Origin: a virus
DNA: 35,879 nucleotides
Reading direction: 5' to 3' (one strand)
IMG/VR virus record: IMGVR_UViG_3300032308_000359
Span: 1 to 35,879 of that record
Positions within the stretch are counted from its first letter, which is position 1. Each line of letters begins with the position of its first letter. This document shows, piece after piece, positions 1 to 8,948 of the stretch. Below the pieces are notes generated by a model. That model had not been told where the DNA came from. It saw nothing but the letters and a program-made list of their open reading frames with translations, and made no database searches. A program made the position numbers and the translations under genes.

Positions 1-43
1 CCCAATCTTTCGTAAAAGGGGTTTACAAAGGGGGGTGTCTTAA

Positions 44-517
44 ATGAGTGCAAGAATACCAGCCGAAGTCCATTTAATTCATGGCACTAAAGGCGAAAAA
101 ATGGGAACGCTCCTTCCCGAATCAGTTAAGCGAAGAATTCCCGAATCCGAGTGGATGGACAATCCTGAAGCTTGGAGCAAAAAAAGATTTTACGATGAAA
201 CCTCTGAATATCTTTACGATGTTTATGGCATAGGCTCGGATCAAGAGCGTCATGTCTTAACCATGCTAACAGATCAGATTGACACCTATGTGGATTGCAA
301 CCGCCATATTGCAGTTGAAGGATTAGTAACAACCTTTAATGATGGAAAGACTATTGGTCCATCGCCTTATGTATCTATTCGCAAAGAAGCTCTTAAACAA
401 ATTATTCTTTTGATGAATGAGCTTGGACTTACTCCAAAATCTAGGCTTGCTAAAACTAGCTCAATACCAACTTCAACTTTAGGAAAACTAATGTTAGGAC
501 CACAGGTTAAGAGATGA
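44..517 (+). CDS. Terminase small subunit, P27-like
   Basis: This 157-residue protein most likely recognises phage DNA and starts packaging together with the large terminase, whose gene it overlaps by 4 bases (ATGA). The C-terminal half carries the pattern I associate with the P27 small-terminase family: a GPSPYVSIRKEA segment, then a helix ending in ELGLTPKSRLAK near residues 126-136. The length is normal for the family. The ATG is preceded by a G-rich stretch (AAGGGGGGTG) that can act as a ribosome binding site. The position immediately before the large terminase is the strongest support. The family call rests on pattern recognition, not on a search. Confidence 0.82.
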   Translation: MSARIPAEVHLIHGTKGEKMGTLLPESVKRRIPESEWMDNPEAWSKKRFYDETSEYLYDVYGIGSDQERHVLTMLTDQIDTYVDCNRHIAVEGLVTTFNDGKTIGPSPYVSIRKEALKQIILLMNELGLTPKSRLAKTSSIPTSTLGKLMLGPQVKR

Positions 518-2172
518 GTTTTTTAACAGGTGTTCAATATGCTCAAGATGTAGTTAAGGGCAATATTGAAGTTTGCAATAATATAAAATTAGCATGTCAG
601 CGTTTCCTAAATTTTATGGAAGACAAGCATTGGGAATATGAATTCTTTCCTGAATATGTTGAACATGTATTAGATTTTGTATCTGTTCTAAAACACACTA
701 AAGGTCCTGACGCTGGGCAACCAATAGTTCTTGAACCTTTTCAAGTTTTACTTCTTTGCGGTATTTATGGATTTCGTCACAAGAAAGACCATGAAAAAAG
801 AATGACAACTGATGTCATTGTTTTTATTCCTCGCAAAGCTGGCAAATCAACTCTTACTGCAATTATAGGTTTATATGAATTAGCATTTAATGAAGCTGGC
901 GCTGAAGTTTTTACTCTTGCGACTAACAGAGAACAAGCCACTATTGTTTTTGATGCAGCTCGCTCAATGGTTGAATCTATGCCCGATGAAATTAAAGAAT
1001 GGTATCGAGTAAGCAAATATGAAATTGGCAAAGCTAATGATAGTCAAACAATGTTTAGAGCTTTATCTCGCGACAATAAAAAATCAGGTGACGGAAAAAA
1101 TGCATCATGCGCTATTATAGATGAAGCGGCTCAAATTGCTGATCGCAATAGTATAGAAGTTATATTTTCAGGCATGGTTGCTCGAAAAAATCCATTAAGG
1201 ATTTATATTACTACCGCATCATTTACTAAAGACACAAAGTTTTTTGAAGATCTAACTGCTTTTGAAACAATACTCAATGGCGATGCGCCTGACAATCCAC
1301 ATTGGTTTGGTTTGCTATATGGACTTGATCCGCAAGATAATTGGAAAGATGAAACTACTTGGGCTAAAGCTAATCCAATGCATGGCATATCAGTTTATCA
1401 AGATGCAATTAAAGAGCGATGTGAACAAGCTAAATCAAAACCAGCCGCGTTAAATGAATTTCTTTGCAAAACTCTTAATGTTTATGTCAGCGCTAACACC
1501 GCTTGGATTGATCGCGACTATTGGGATAAATCTATAGGCGAAGATAATGGCGATCCTGAAGAAGTATTTATTGGATTTGACTTGGCGGCAACTCGCGACT
1601 TAAATGCAGTTTGCACTTTAAAACGATATGCTTCCGATTATTATTATGCCGATTTTAAATTCTTTTTGCCTGAAGAAGCGTTATCCTTGATTCCAACTCA
1701 TTATCGTGGTATATTTGACCAAGCCGTTCAATCTAAAATATTGCATATCACAGAAGGCAATGTTATGGATGATCGCGAGATTTCCGAATATATAAAGCAA
1801 CAAGCTAGTTTATATAATGTCAAAGAAGTAGGCTATGACGCTTACAATGCTGCATCTTTAGTTGCTCGACTACACGATAATAGTATTCCCGTTAAAAAAG
1901 TAGGACAGGGTATGGCAGTTTTAAATAACCCATCCAAGCATGTTGAAAAGCTCATCATGCAAAATGCTATTAAACACAATGGTAATCCATTTGTGGGTTG
2001 GCAATTAGGCAATTGTGAAGTTTACACCGATGTTAATGGCAATATTAAGATTCGAAAGAATGAAGCAGATAAGTCAGCAAAGGTAGATGGTATAATAGCA
2101 CTTATAATTGCGATGCACTGCTCATTAGATCATCCATTAGTTTCTACATCATTTGGATTTAGAAGCATATAA
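514..2172 (+). CDS. Terminase large subunit (HK97/lambda-like ATPase-nuclease)
   Basis: This is the 552-residue packaging motor, which translocates DNA into the prohead and cuts it. The Walker A-type motif RKAGKS is at residues 107-112 and the Walker B motif AIIDEA is at 200-205. A coupling segment (ITTASFTKD) follows. The RNase H-like nuclease half begins near residue 350 with FIGFDLAATRDLNAV, which supplies an acidic metal ligand, and ends near the C-terminus with KVDGIIALIIA. The Walker A form with R-x-A-G-K-S is typical of the Terminase_1 (HK97 type) family. The length is complete, with no sign of truncation or intein. It is followed after 9 bases by the portal gene. Confidence 0.95.
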   Translation: MSFLTGVQYAQDVVKGNIEVCNNIKLACQRFLNFMEDKHWEYEFFPEYVEHVLDFVSVLKHTKGPDAGQPIVLEPFQVLLLCGIYGFRHKKDHEKRMTTDVIVFIPRKAGKSTLTAIIGLYELAFNEAGAEVFTLATNREQATIVFDAARSMVESMPDEIKEWYRVSKYEIGKANDSQTMFRALSRDNKKSGDGKNASCAIIDEAAQIADRNSIEVIFSGMVARKNPLRIYITTASFTKDTKFFEDLTAFETILNGDAPDNPHWFGLLYGLDPQDNWKDETTWAKANPMHGISVYQDAIKERCEQAKSKPAALNEFLCKTLNVYVSANTAWIDRDYWDKSIGEDNGDPEEVFIGFDLAATRDLNAVCTLKRYASDYYYADFKFFLPEEALSLIPTHYRGIFDQAVQSKILHITEGNVMDDREISEYIKQQASLYNVKEVGYDAYNAASLVARLHDNSIPVKKVGQGMAVLNNPSKHVEKLIMQNAIKHNGNPFVGWQLGNCEVYTDVNGNIKIRKNEADKSAKVDGIIALIIAMHCSLDHPLVSTSFGFRSI

Positions 2173-2181
2173 AGGAAAAAC

Positions 2182-3591
2182 ATGGCTATACTAGATATAT
2201 TCAAAAGAAAAACCAATACAAACGCAAGCGAAAGCAATAGTCTTTTTGGTCAAACTGCTCTTGGTAATAACATTCTACGCAATGTTAAAGGACAAGGAAA
2301 TCAATCAAATAATCAATTATTATATGTAACAACAAGCTCTGTTAATGCCGCTGGTCGCGTAGTCGATATGTCTATGCTATCACGCAACTCAACTGTAATG
2401 GCTTGTGTAAATGCTAAAGCTAGAGCATTAGCTCAATTACCAATTAATATTATGGCTTATGATGAAAATGGTAAATTAGTTAATGCAGTTACCGATCCTA
2501 ATGTATCAACTAGAGATAAAGCAAAAGCAAAAGCAGTTTATTATTTATTAAACAATCCTAATAACTATCAATCCTCATACGAGTTTTGGTATCAATGGTC
2601 AATGTGGTATGACCTATCAGGTGAAACATTTACTGCTTTATGGCGTAAAGAGCAAACTAACTCAACGCTAACCCCAATGGAAATGTATCTTTTGGATTCA
2701 ACCTTAATAACCGCTCAAATAACACCGACTAGATATCCGACATATCGCTTATCTACATCGACATACGGATTTAATAAGGATGAACCACTAGATTATTTCC
2801 AAGTTATTCATGCTTCAGAAATGGCTTGGCAAGGTAGCGCTGGTTTCAATAAAGGTATTTTAGCAACTGAATTAGTATCACTAGATCAAGATATTGATTT
2901 ATATAGCAATTTTATTATGCTAAATGGTGCTAAACCTAGTGGCATGTTTGTTACAGATCAAGTTATTCCTGACGCTAAATTTAAAGAAATAGCAGCAAGA
3001 TTAAAAGAAGCATGGACTTCTCTTACAGGTTCTAAATCAACCGATTTATCAAAACCAGGTCAAGGTATGTTGTTAGATAACGGCATGAAATATATGCCAT
3101 TAAATATGTTAACACTGCAAGATGCTGACGCGCGAGCATTAAAAGAACAAACTATGAAGCGTATTTGTGGTCTATTTGGTGTTCCACCATCTATGCTTGG
3201 TATTGGTGAAAGTAAATATAACAATACTCAAACTATGCTTGATGAATTTTATAAATCAACAATGTATCCAATGATTGTTAATATTCAGCAAAAATTTAAA
3301 ACATCTTTATTGAATGGCTATCCTAATCTCTGTATTGAATTTCAAACTGAAAGTTTTTTAAAAGGCGCACCTCTTGATCAAATGAATTATGCCGTAGCAG
3401 GTGTAAATAATGGTATAATTACGCCGAATGAAGCGCGAGAATATCTTGGCAAAGAAAACTTTGACGGCGCAGACGAATTAAAAGATACATCAAAACAATC
3501 TAGGTTTATTAGTGGCACTTCACCGCAAGATACAGGTGGCGGCGGCAATACTTCTAGCGTTGGCAAAACAGGTCAGGCAGGTAAAGCCTAA
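2182..3591 (+). CDS. Portal protein, HK97 family
   Basis: The 469-residue protein forms the dodecameric portal at the capsid vertex. Recognisable HK97-family features are the early MSRNSTVMACVNAKARALAQLP helix, the LLNNPNNYQSSYEFW region near residue 120-135, and the central KRICGLFGVPPSMLGIG signature followed by NNTQTMLDEFYKSTMYP. The C-terminus is Gly/Ser/Thr rich (TGGGGNTSSVGKTG), as often seen in portals. The ATG follows AAAGGAAAAAC, a good ribosome binding site. The stop codon shares a base with the next small gene (TAATG). Placement between the large terminase and the protease is canonical. Confidence 0.94.
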   Translation: MAILDIFKRKTNTNASESNSLFGQTALGNNILRNVKGQGNQSNNQLLYVTTSSVNAAGRVVDMSMLSRNSTVMACVNAKARALAQLPINIMAYDENGKLVNAVTDPNVSTRDKAKAKAVYYLLNNPNNYQSSYEFWYQWSMWYDLSGETFTALWRKEQTNSTLTPMEMYLLDSTLITAQITPTRYPTYRLSTSTYGFNKDEPLDYFQVIHASEMAWQGSAGFNKGILATELVSLDQDIDLYSNFIMLNGAKPSGMFVTDQVIPDAKFKEIAARLKEAWTSLTGSKSTDLSKPGQGMLLDNGMKYMPLNMLTLQDADARALKEQTMKRICGLFGVPPSMLGIGESKYNNTQTMLDEFYKSTMYPMIVNIQQKFKTSLLNGYPNLCIEFQTESFLKGAPLDQMNYAVAGVNNGIITPNEAREYLGKENFDGADELKDTSKQSRFISGTSPQDTGGGGNTSSVGKTGQAGKA

Positions 3592-3701
3592 TGACATTAA
3601 AAGAGTTACTCGATAAATTAACCCAACAGGCTAAAAAGAGAAAACCTCAACCTGTTGAAACTAACGGAATGAAAAAAAAGGGAGTTCCAATCAATGATTA
3701 A
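3591..3701 (+). CDS. Small basic protein between portal and protease
   Basis: This 36-codon frame starts inside the portal stop (TAATG) and overlaps the first bases of the protease gene. It begins MTLKELLDKLTQQAKKRKPQ and ends GVPIND, so it is an amphipathic helix followed by a basic tail. I do not recognise a family. Support comes from the exact stop/start overlap, which suggests translational coupling, and from the absence of any other gene in the interval. It also carries the GGGAG ribosome binding site of the protease within its last codons. It could be a head-assembly accessory peptide or merely a translated leader that couples portal to protease. Confidence 0.5.
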   Translation: MTLKELLDKLTQQAKKRKPQPVETNGMKKKGVPIND

Positions 3702-4506
3702 TAAGCTAAATTTTGAAAAGTATTTTTTCGAATCAAAAGTTGCATTAGGTATTAAAACCGATGAAGCTTCAGATTATAGTGGTGTAATTGAAGCGACAGT
3801 AACAACTTTTGGACCAAGAGAAGGCGCTGATGGTCGTAAATTCAATTATAAATCTGAAGGATTTGCTGATTGGATGGATGAATTTATGAAATCAGAAAAA
3901 CCTTTGCCAATGTATTTTCAACATAATGATATGTCAATGCCTGTAGGTGAATGGTATGAATTTATGATGGATGATGAAGGAATGCACGCAAAAGGTAAGA
4001 TGTTTGTTAATACCAGCATGGGTAAGGACTTATATACAATTATGAAGGAAAGCCCAAATCTTGTTGGCGGTGTTTCTGTAGGTGCTTATGCAGACGAATA
4101 CTGCATGACAGATAAAGAAGGCAATGTTTTAGCAGACGATGACGATATGGATGAAGCTTATTTCCAAATTACTAAAGGCGGATTAAGAGAAGTGTCAATC
4201 GTTATGCAACCAAATAATTTAGATGCTGAAATCTCGAAATTAGAGTGCTTTAGAGCCGATGGTTCTTTAGACTTAAAACTTATCGAGAAAGCATTGCGTG
4301 ATGCAAAACTTTCAAGAAAAGATGCGACCACCGCATCTTCAATTTTCAAACAAATTTTAGAAACTCGTGATGAGCCTAAAGTTAAAGTTGAAAATACACC
4401 TATTCAGAGTGAATCCGATGCGGTGGTAAATGAGGAAGATCAATTACTCAAAGCTTTTGAGGAAAGAGAACTCCTTAAAAATCTTAACAATCGTTTAAAA
4501 GGATAA
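3694..4506 (+). CDS. Prohead maturation protease (HK97 family, S78-like)
   Basis: This 270-residue serine protease is expected to cut the N-terminal scaffold domain from the capsid protein during prohead maturation. The candidate catalytic histidine is in MYFQHNDMSMPVGEW (about residue 78). The serine is in NLVGGVSVGAYA (about residue 128), followed by the conserved GGLREVSIVMQPNN block. The C-terminal part is charged and helical, as is usual for this family. The start is supported by GGGAG 9 bases upstream. It sits directly before the major capsid gene with 3 bases between them, matching the HK97 head order. Confidence 0.9.
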   Translation: MINKLNFEKYFFESKVALGIKTDEASDYSGVIEATVTTFGPREGADGRKFNYKSEGFADWMDEFMKSEKPLPMYFQHNDMSMPVGEWYEFMMDDEGMHAKGKMFVNTSMGKDLYTIMKESPNLVGGVSVGAYADEYCMTDKEGNVLADDDDMDEAYFQITKGGLREVSIVMQPNNLDAEISKLECFRADGSLDLKLIEKALRDAKLSRKDATTASSIFKQILETRDEPKVKVENTPIQSESDAVVNEEDQLLKAFEERELLKNLNNRLKG

Positions 4507-4509
4507 ATC

Positions 4510-5847
4510 ATGTCAGAAAAAATTATTGAAAAATTAGATGCTATAGAAGCGGCTAATTTAGCAAAGGTAGAAGAAGTAACTGCTACTGTTGATGCTAAAC
4601 TTGCTGAAACAGTAGCTTCTTTTGATGAAAAAGTAGCGGCACTTGAAGCTAAAGTTGCTTCAATTAACACTGCTCCAATCATTAAAACATACAAATCAAT
4701 TTCGCAAGAAGTTAATCGTATGGTTAAAGGACAATTAGCTGAATTTGTAAAAGGCAATGGTCGCGTAGAAAAAGAAATTAAAATGTTTGAAGATGCTGGT
4801 CAATATGATGCATACATTAAAGAAGCTTCAACTCTAACAGGTTCAGGCGCAGGTATTGGTGGTAGAACTGCTTATGATCCAGTATTTGCGGCATTGCGTT
4901 TAGAAAATCCTATGCGCGGTGTATCTCGTTCAGTTGCTACTGATGGTTCTACATATCAATTTAGAGCTAAAACAGGTAATGCAGGTGTAGGTTGGGGTTA
5001 TGGTGTTGTAGATAATACTGCAGCAACAACTCAAGCAACTGCAATTTGGCAATTAAATCTTAAAGATTTAAATGTTCAATTTCCAATCAGAACTGCGGCT
5101 TTAGATGACATCGATGGTTTAGAATCTAATGTAGTTTCAGATATGTTAGCTGAATTTAGCCAACGCGAAGCTCAATCTATGATTACAAACAACGATCAAG
5201 GTGCGGCTACTGTAACTGCTGGTGGCGGTTCTGACGGCTTACGCTCTCTTAATCAATATCCAGGTGCTAATGCTACTTACACAGGTGGCACTACATCAGA
5301 ATCATCTTTTGGTTCATCAGGAACGGCATCAAGCGATGGTTTGCATAATTTAGCAACATACGATCAAATTACAACAAACGGAAATGCATTAGCAAATAAT
5401 GTTGTTTACAAAGACATTGTTAATTTTGTTTATGCGCTTCCACAAGCATATTGGACACCTAATGCTAAATTCCTTATTAATCCTGTTATGCTTTCAGCAA
5501 TTCGTGGATTAGTGGATGATCAAAAGCGCCCAATTTATGTTGATGGTTTATCTCGCGATGATGGTATTGTTGGTAAATTACTAGGTTTTGATGTTGTAGT
5601 TAATACTTATGTAAATGCACCTTCTAAATACTCTGCATCTGCTGGAACTGATCCATTGTATCCAATGTATTTTGGTGATTTTACTAGAGGTCATACTATT
5701 GTTGATCGTTTAAACATGGTATTACGCCGCTACGATCAAACATTGCCAGGTTCTATTACATTCTATGGTGAAAAGAGATTAGCAACATCTATCGTTGATC
5801 CTTTTGCTTTAGTGCGTTATAGATCAACAAAAACTGCTAGTTTATAG
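4510..5847 (+). CDS. Major capsid protein, HK97 fold with delta domain
   Basis: This 445-residue protein forms the icosahedral shell. The first ~75 residues are rich in Ala, Glu, Lys and Val and look like a coiled coil; this is the delta (scaffold) domain removed by the protease. The mature part starts around EASTLTGSGAGIGGRTAYDP (about residue 105) and carries PIRTAALDDIDGL and EFSQREAQSMITNNDQ. The C-terminal YDQTLPGSITFYGEKR strand is typical of HK97-type capsid proteins. A strong hairpin terminator lies just downstream. A clear paralogue of the mature part is encoded next to it at 5915-6976. Confidence 0.93.
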   Translation: MSEKIIEKLDAIEAANLAKVEEVTATVDAKLAETVASFDEKVAALEAKVASINTAPIIKTYKSISQEVNRMVKGQLAEFVKGNGRVEKEIKMFEDAGQYDAYIKEASTLTGSGAGIGGRTAYDPVFAALRLENPMRGVSRSVATDGSTYQFRAKTGNAGVGWGYGVVDNTAATTQATAIWQLNLKDLNVQFPIRTAALDDIDGLESNVVSDMLAEFSQREAQSMITNNDQGAATVTAGGGSDGLRSLNQYPGANATYTGGTTSESSFGSSGTASSDGLHNLATYDQITTNGNALANNVVYKDIVNFVYALPQAYWTPNAKFLINPVMLSAIRGLVDDQKRPIYVDGLSRDDGIVGKLLGFDVVVNTYVNAPSKYSASAGTDPLYPMYFGDFTRGHTIVDRLNMVLRRYDQTLPGSITFYGEKRLATSIVDPFALVRYRSTKTASL

Positions 5848-5864
5848 CATATTGTAATATGGGG

Positions 5865-5893
5865 AAAAGGCGGTTTTATCGCCGCCTTTTTTT
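5865..5893 (+). terminator. Rho-independent terminator after major capsid gene
   Basis: A 9-bp perfect stem (AAAAGGCGG paired with CCGCCTTTT) encloses an 8-base loop and runs into further T residues. It stands between the major capsid gene and its paralogue, so it should lower transcription of everything downstream relative to the capsid gene unless antiterminated or read through. Confidence 0.85.
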
Positions 5894-5914
5894 CTTAACT
5901 AATTAGGAATACAA

Positions 5915-6976
5915 ATGAATACATCTGAAAAAATTTTAAATGGCATTAAACAGGCATTAACTGAAGGCAAAGCCACAGTTAATTTTACTGATAAGAATAA
6001 GACCAAAGATGTAGAAGAAGCATCAACGCTAACAGGATCAGGTTTAAATATTGGTGGTCGAGTTTATTTTGATGACGCTTTTGCCGCTTTAAGATATGCA
6101 AACCCATTTAGAATGGGAAGCCGTCAAGTTACATACACAGGATCAGCCGCTCAATTTGTAGCAAAAACAGGTAATGCCGCAAACTCAACAAATCCTTGGT
6201 TATATGTTGTTACTCCAAATGCAGGTTCACCAAATATTGCTACAACTACTTGGCAAATGCCAACACGAGTTATTACTGCTCAATTACCAATTAGAACTGC
6301 CGTTATGGATGACATCAATGCTATTGATTCAGCTCTTGTTAATGATTTAATGTTGGAATTTAGTCAATTAGAGGCGCAATCAATGGCAACTAATAATGAC
6401 CAAGCAGGTTCAACAACAAATACAACAGGCGGAACAAGTGGATTAAGAGGTTTAACTACATACTTAACAAGCGCTTCTACTCCAGCTTATGGAAGTAGTG
6501 GAACTGCAATAACAAATGGTATTCATACAATATTAAAAACTGAATTTACTAACACTCAAATAACTTATGATCAAATTGTAGAAGCAGTTAAAGCGTTACC
6601 TTCACAATATATGAATGTTCCAGGAACGGCGTGGCATTTACATCCATCTTTAATTCTTCAATTAAGAAAATTAAAAGGATCAACTGGTGGCGCTCCAATG
6701 TTTGTAGAAACAGGAACGGAAGATGGTGGATCATTAGTTTATTTATTTGGATTCCCTGTTATACCTAATCCATATTTAACAACTCCAGGTTCAGGTTCTT
6801 TATCAGGCGTATTAGCTTGTTGGGAACATTTTTATACTATTGCGGATGCTGAAGAAATGACACTTCAACGCTTTGACCAAACTGCTCCAGGTTTTGTAAC
6901 GCTCTATGCTGAAAAGCGTTTAGCATCAACAATTCGTGATCCTTTTGCTGGAGTATTTTTAATAGGTTCTGCATAA
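5915..6976 (+). CDS. Second capsid-type protein, paralogue of the major capsid protein
   Basis: The 353-residue product aligns with the mature part of the neighbouring capsid protein along its length. Both share EASTLTGSG-x-x-IGGR, FAALR-x-x-NP, AKTGNA, the PIRTA-x-x-DDI block, EFSQ-x-EAQSM-x-TNNDQ, and a C-terminal DQT-x-PG-x-x-T-x-Y-x-EKRLA. It lacks the long coiled-coil delta domain, having only about 35 N-terminal residues before the shared start. It may be a minor capsid subunit (for example at vertices), a decoration-like variant, or an evolving duplicate. The frame is intact and starts behind AGGAATACAA. It overlaps the next gene by one base (TAATG). Confidence 0.85.
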   Translation: MNTSEKILNGIKQALTEGKATVNFTDKNKTKDVEEASTLTGSGLNIGGRVYFDDAFAALRYANPFRMGSRQVTYTGSAAQFVAKTGNAANSTNPWLYVVTPNAGSPNIATTTWQMPTRVITAQLPIRTAVMDDINAIDSALVNDLMLEFSQLEAQSMATNNDQAGSTTNTTGGTSGLRGLTTYLTSASTPAYGSSGTAITNGIHTILKTEFTNTQITYDQIVEAVKALPSQYMNVPGTAWHLHPSLILQLRKLKGSTGGAPMFVETGTEDGGSLVYLFGFPVIPNPYLTTPGSGSLSGVLACWEHFYTIADAEEMTLQRFDQTAPGFVTLYAEKRLASTIRDPFAGVFLIGSA

Positions 6977-7641
6977 TGACTGATACATTAGGACAAGTGC
7001 CGTATGGAACTACTCGCAATCCGTTTAACTATGATAAGTTTGAACAGATTAGTCGCGACTTAACTACAAACTGGCTATCAATAGACGAAATAGCGCAACA
7101 ATTAAATTTAGGAACTGATGAATCGCAAGATGCGTATTTAGAAAGTTTAGAATTAGCCGTTCGCATGCATATTGAAGATTATCTTGGTATGTCAATCTTC
7201 CCTACATCATATAGGGTTTATTATGGCTTATCAGCTAATTTTTCAACGCCTGTTTATTTAGATTTGCCAGTTACAAGTTATGTTGATAAGTTTAATAGTG
7301 GTAATTTAAGCATTACAAAAGTTGCTTATTATAATGGAAGCACACCAAGCGTTTTAACAACGATTGCTTCAAGTAATTATTATTATGATTCGACAGGAAA
7401 TAAAGTTGTATTAAATAGCGGTATTCCATCGGATGTAAGCACTTTTAGAACAAGTCCTGTCATTGTTGAATATACACAAAATGCAAACTTTACACAGGCT
7501 TATCCTGTAATTAAGCAAGCTGGATTATTATTATTTACGCATCTTTATAATAATAGATCAGAATCAGTAACGGATGGTTTGCAAAAGATTCCTTATGGAG
7601 TGGATTGTTTATTAAGACCTTATAAACCATTGGTAATGTAA
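6976..7641 (+). CDS. Head-tail connector (gp6-like adaptor)
   Basis: This 221-residue protein lies where HK97-type phages encode the adaptor that docks under the portal. It has an N-terminal helical part (SIDEIAQQLNLGTDE, then AYLESLELAVRMHIEDYLGMSI), a pattern typical of gp6/gp8-like connectors, and a beta-rich middle. The C-terminal helical segment contains PVIKQAGLLLFTHLYNNRSE, also characteristic. It begins in the stop codon of the capsid paralogue. The call is based on motif pattern plus position. Confidence 0.75.
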   Translation: MTDTLGQVPYGTTRNPFNYDKFEQISRDLTTNWLSIDEIAQQLNLGTDESQDAYLESLELAVRMHIEDYLGMSIFPTSYRVYYGLSANFSTPVYLDLPVTSYVDKFNSGNLSITKVAYYNGSTPSVLTTIASSNYYYDSTGNKVVLNSGIPSDVSTFRTSPVIVEYTQNANFTQAYPVIKQAGLLLFTHLYNNRSESVTDGLQKIPYGVDCLLRPYKPLVM

Positions 7642-7986
7642 ATGGCAATAACAAAATTTGAAACAGTAGCAGTTAATGATTTGTCTTTTACTACAAGCAG
7701 TTATGGTGAAACACAAACAACTAAAACTCTAAAATTTACAAGCAGACCATTGATATCTGAAGTAAGAGCTAATGTAGCTTCTTCAGAAAAATTTAGAATA
7801 TATAGTGATTTGGTGCAAATGAAATTTAATTACACACCATATACTAGAGATGTAGTAGATAACGATAATTTATATTCCATAACTTATCAAAATGTTGATT
7901 GGCGAATAGCTGATTCTAGTATATCTAATGATAGAATGAGTGTAACTTTAATATGTTACTTTAATAAACCAAGTGTAGATGTATAG
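7642..7986 (+). CDS. Head-closure / head-tail joining protein
   Basis: A 114-residue, mostly beta protein that starts directly after the stop of the adaptor gene (TAAATG). Its size, beta content and the SITYQNVDWRIADSS segment fit small head-closure proteins, which typically have a strand ending in a W-x-I core. The position between adaptor and tail-completion genes supports this. There is no catalytic motif. The exact family is not certain from sequence alone. Confidence 0.58.
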   Translation: MAITKFETVAVNDLSFTTSSYGETQTTKTLKFTSRPLISEVRANVASSEKFRIYSDLVQMKFNYTPYTRDVVDNDNLYSITYQNVDWRIADSSISNDRMSVTLICYFNKPSVDV

Positions 7987-8406
7987 ATGGCAACTCAACA
8001 AGATGTTAGGGAATATGCACAGGCAATACAGGCACAATTATCTAGTATAGTTACGCCTATACCTGTATATGCTAATTTTAATAGAAATTATGCAACGCAA
8101 CCTAAATTTTTAACTTGGCAATTAAGAGATGTGCATCAACCAGTATATACTGGTAATGTTCAAAGTATTAAAGGTATAGATACACCTGTTTTTCAGATTA
8201 GTGTATTTACGCAAGATATGGCAGATGGTTTTAATACTGCTAATACTATTTTGCAATCACTACATGGCTATAGTGGAACTTTTGGTGGCGGCGGTCATAG
8301 TTTTAATGTTTCAAAGGCAGATGTAGTGTGGTTATATCATGGATACGACAATGAGATTGGGCTTCATAATATATTTATGGATTGCACCTTATACATACCA
8401 ACATAA
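7987..8406 (+). CDS. Tail completion / tail terminator-like protein (DUF3168-like)
   Basis: This 139-residue protein begins directly after the previous stop (TAGATG). It has an N-terminal helix, then beta strands containing PVFQISVFTQDMADGFNTANTIL and a C-terminal VWLYHGYDNEIGLHNIFMDCTLYI, which resembles the tail-terminator fold where a strand-helix-strand pair precedes the last strand. It lies just upstream of the major tail protein, as is normal for this role. Assignment is by position and secondary-structure pattern. Confidence 0.6.
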   Translation: MATQQDVREYAQAIQAQLSSIVTPIPVYANFNRNYATQPKFLTWQLRDVHQPVYTGNVQSIKGIDTPVFQISVFTQDMADGFNTANTILQSLHGYSGTFGGGGHSFNVSKADVVWLYHGYDNEIGLHNIFMDCTLYIPT

Positions 8407-8441
8407 GAACTTTTTAATTTTTTAATGTGAGGAAATAAATT

Positions 8442-8936
8442 ATGGCACTTCCAAATAAAGTTTTACCAGGTTTTAGCGCAAGTCTTTATTGCCAAGCTTC
8501 AGCAACACCAACACCTTTAACAGTAGCTAACCTTTCTGTATATGCAAGCGTTTCAGCTTTAGCAATTTCAGCAAATTTATTGCCTGTAGAAGCTATTCCA
8601 GCTTTTGGTCAAGATGATGCGGTTGCAAACTTTAATGTGGCTGGTTCTCGTCAATCTGACAAGATTCCTACACAAGCCGCTCCAACATCAATGACAATTA
8701 CTGCCGCTTGGAATCCAAGTGACGCAAACCTTTTATTAATGCGTGGCGATGCATACAACGGCACAATCGACAGAACATTTATTATTTCTGCAACTGATGG
8801 AACAAACATTGTAAATTATGCTTTTAATGGCAGAGTAGGTCAATTCACAGTTGATCCTAACCCTACTGCTGAATCTAAATGCACATTTACAATTCATCCG
8901 CGTGGCAATCAATATGGTTGGTCAAACAACGCTTAA
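8442..8936 (+). CDS. Major tail protein
   Basis: The 164-residue product is predicted to form the tail tube. It is Ala/Thr/Asn rich, all-beta in character, and shows an immunoglobulin-like alternating pattern with TAAWNPSDANLLLMRGDAYNGT in the middle and FNGRVGQFTVDPNPTAESKCTFTI at the end, the typical tube-protein C-terminal strand. A strong ribosome binding site (GTGAGGAAATAA) precedes it, fitting high expression. The position after tail completion and before the chaperones and tape measure is canonical. Confidence 0.75.
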   Translation: MALPNKVLPGFSASLYCQASATPTPLTVANLSVYASVSALAISANLLPVEAIPAFGQDDAVANFNVAGSRQSDKIPTQAAPTSMTITAAWNPSDANLLLMRGDAYNGTIDRTFIISATDGTNIVNYAFNGRVGQFTVDPNPTAESKCTFTIHPRGNQYGWSNNA

Positions 8937-8948
8937 TAAGGATTAAAT

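Noticed and set aside
4440-4757. 105-residue minus-strand frame rich in Ala and Ser
   Set aside because: It is the complement of the Ala/Glu-rich coiled coil of the capsid delta domain and has no ribosome site.
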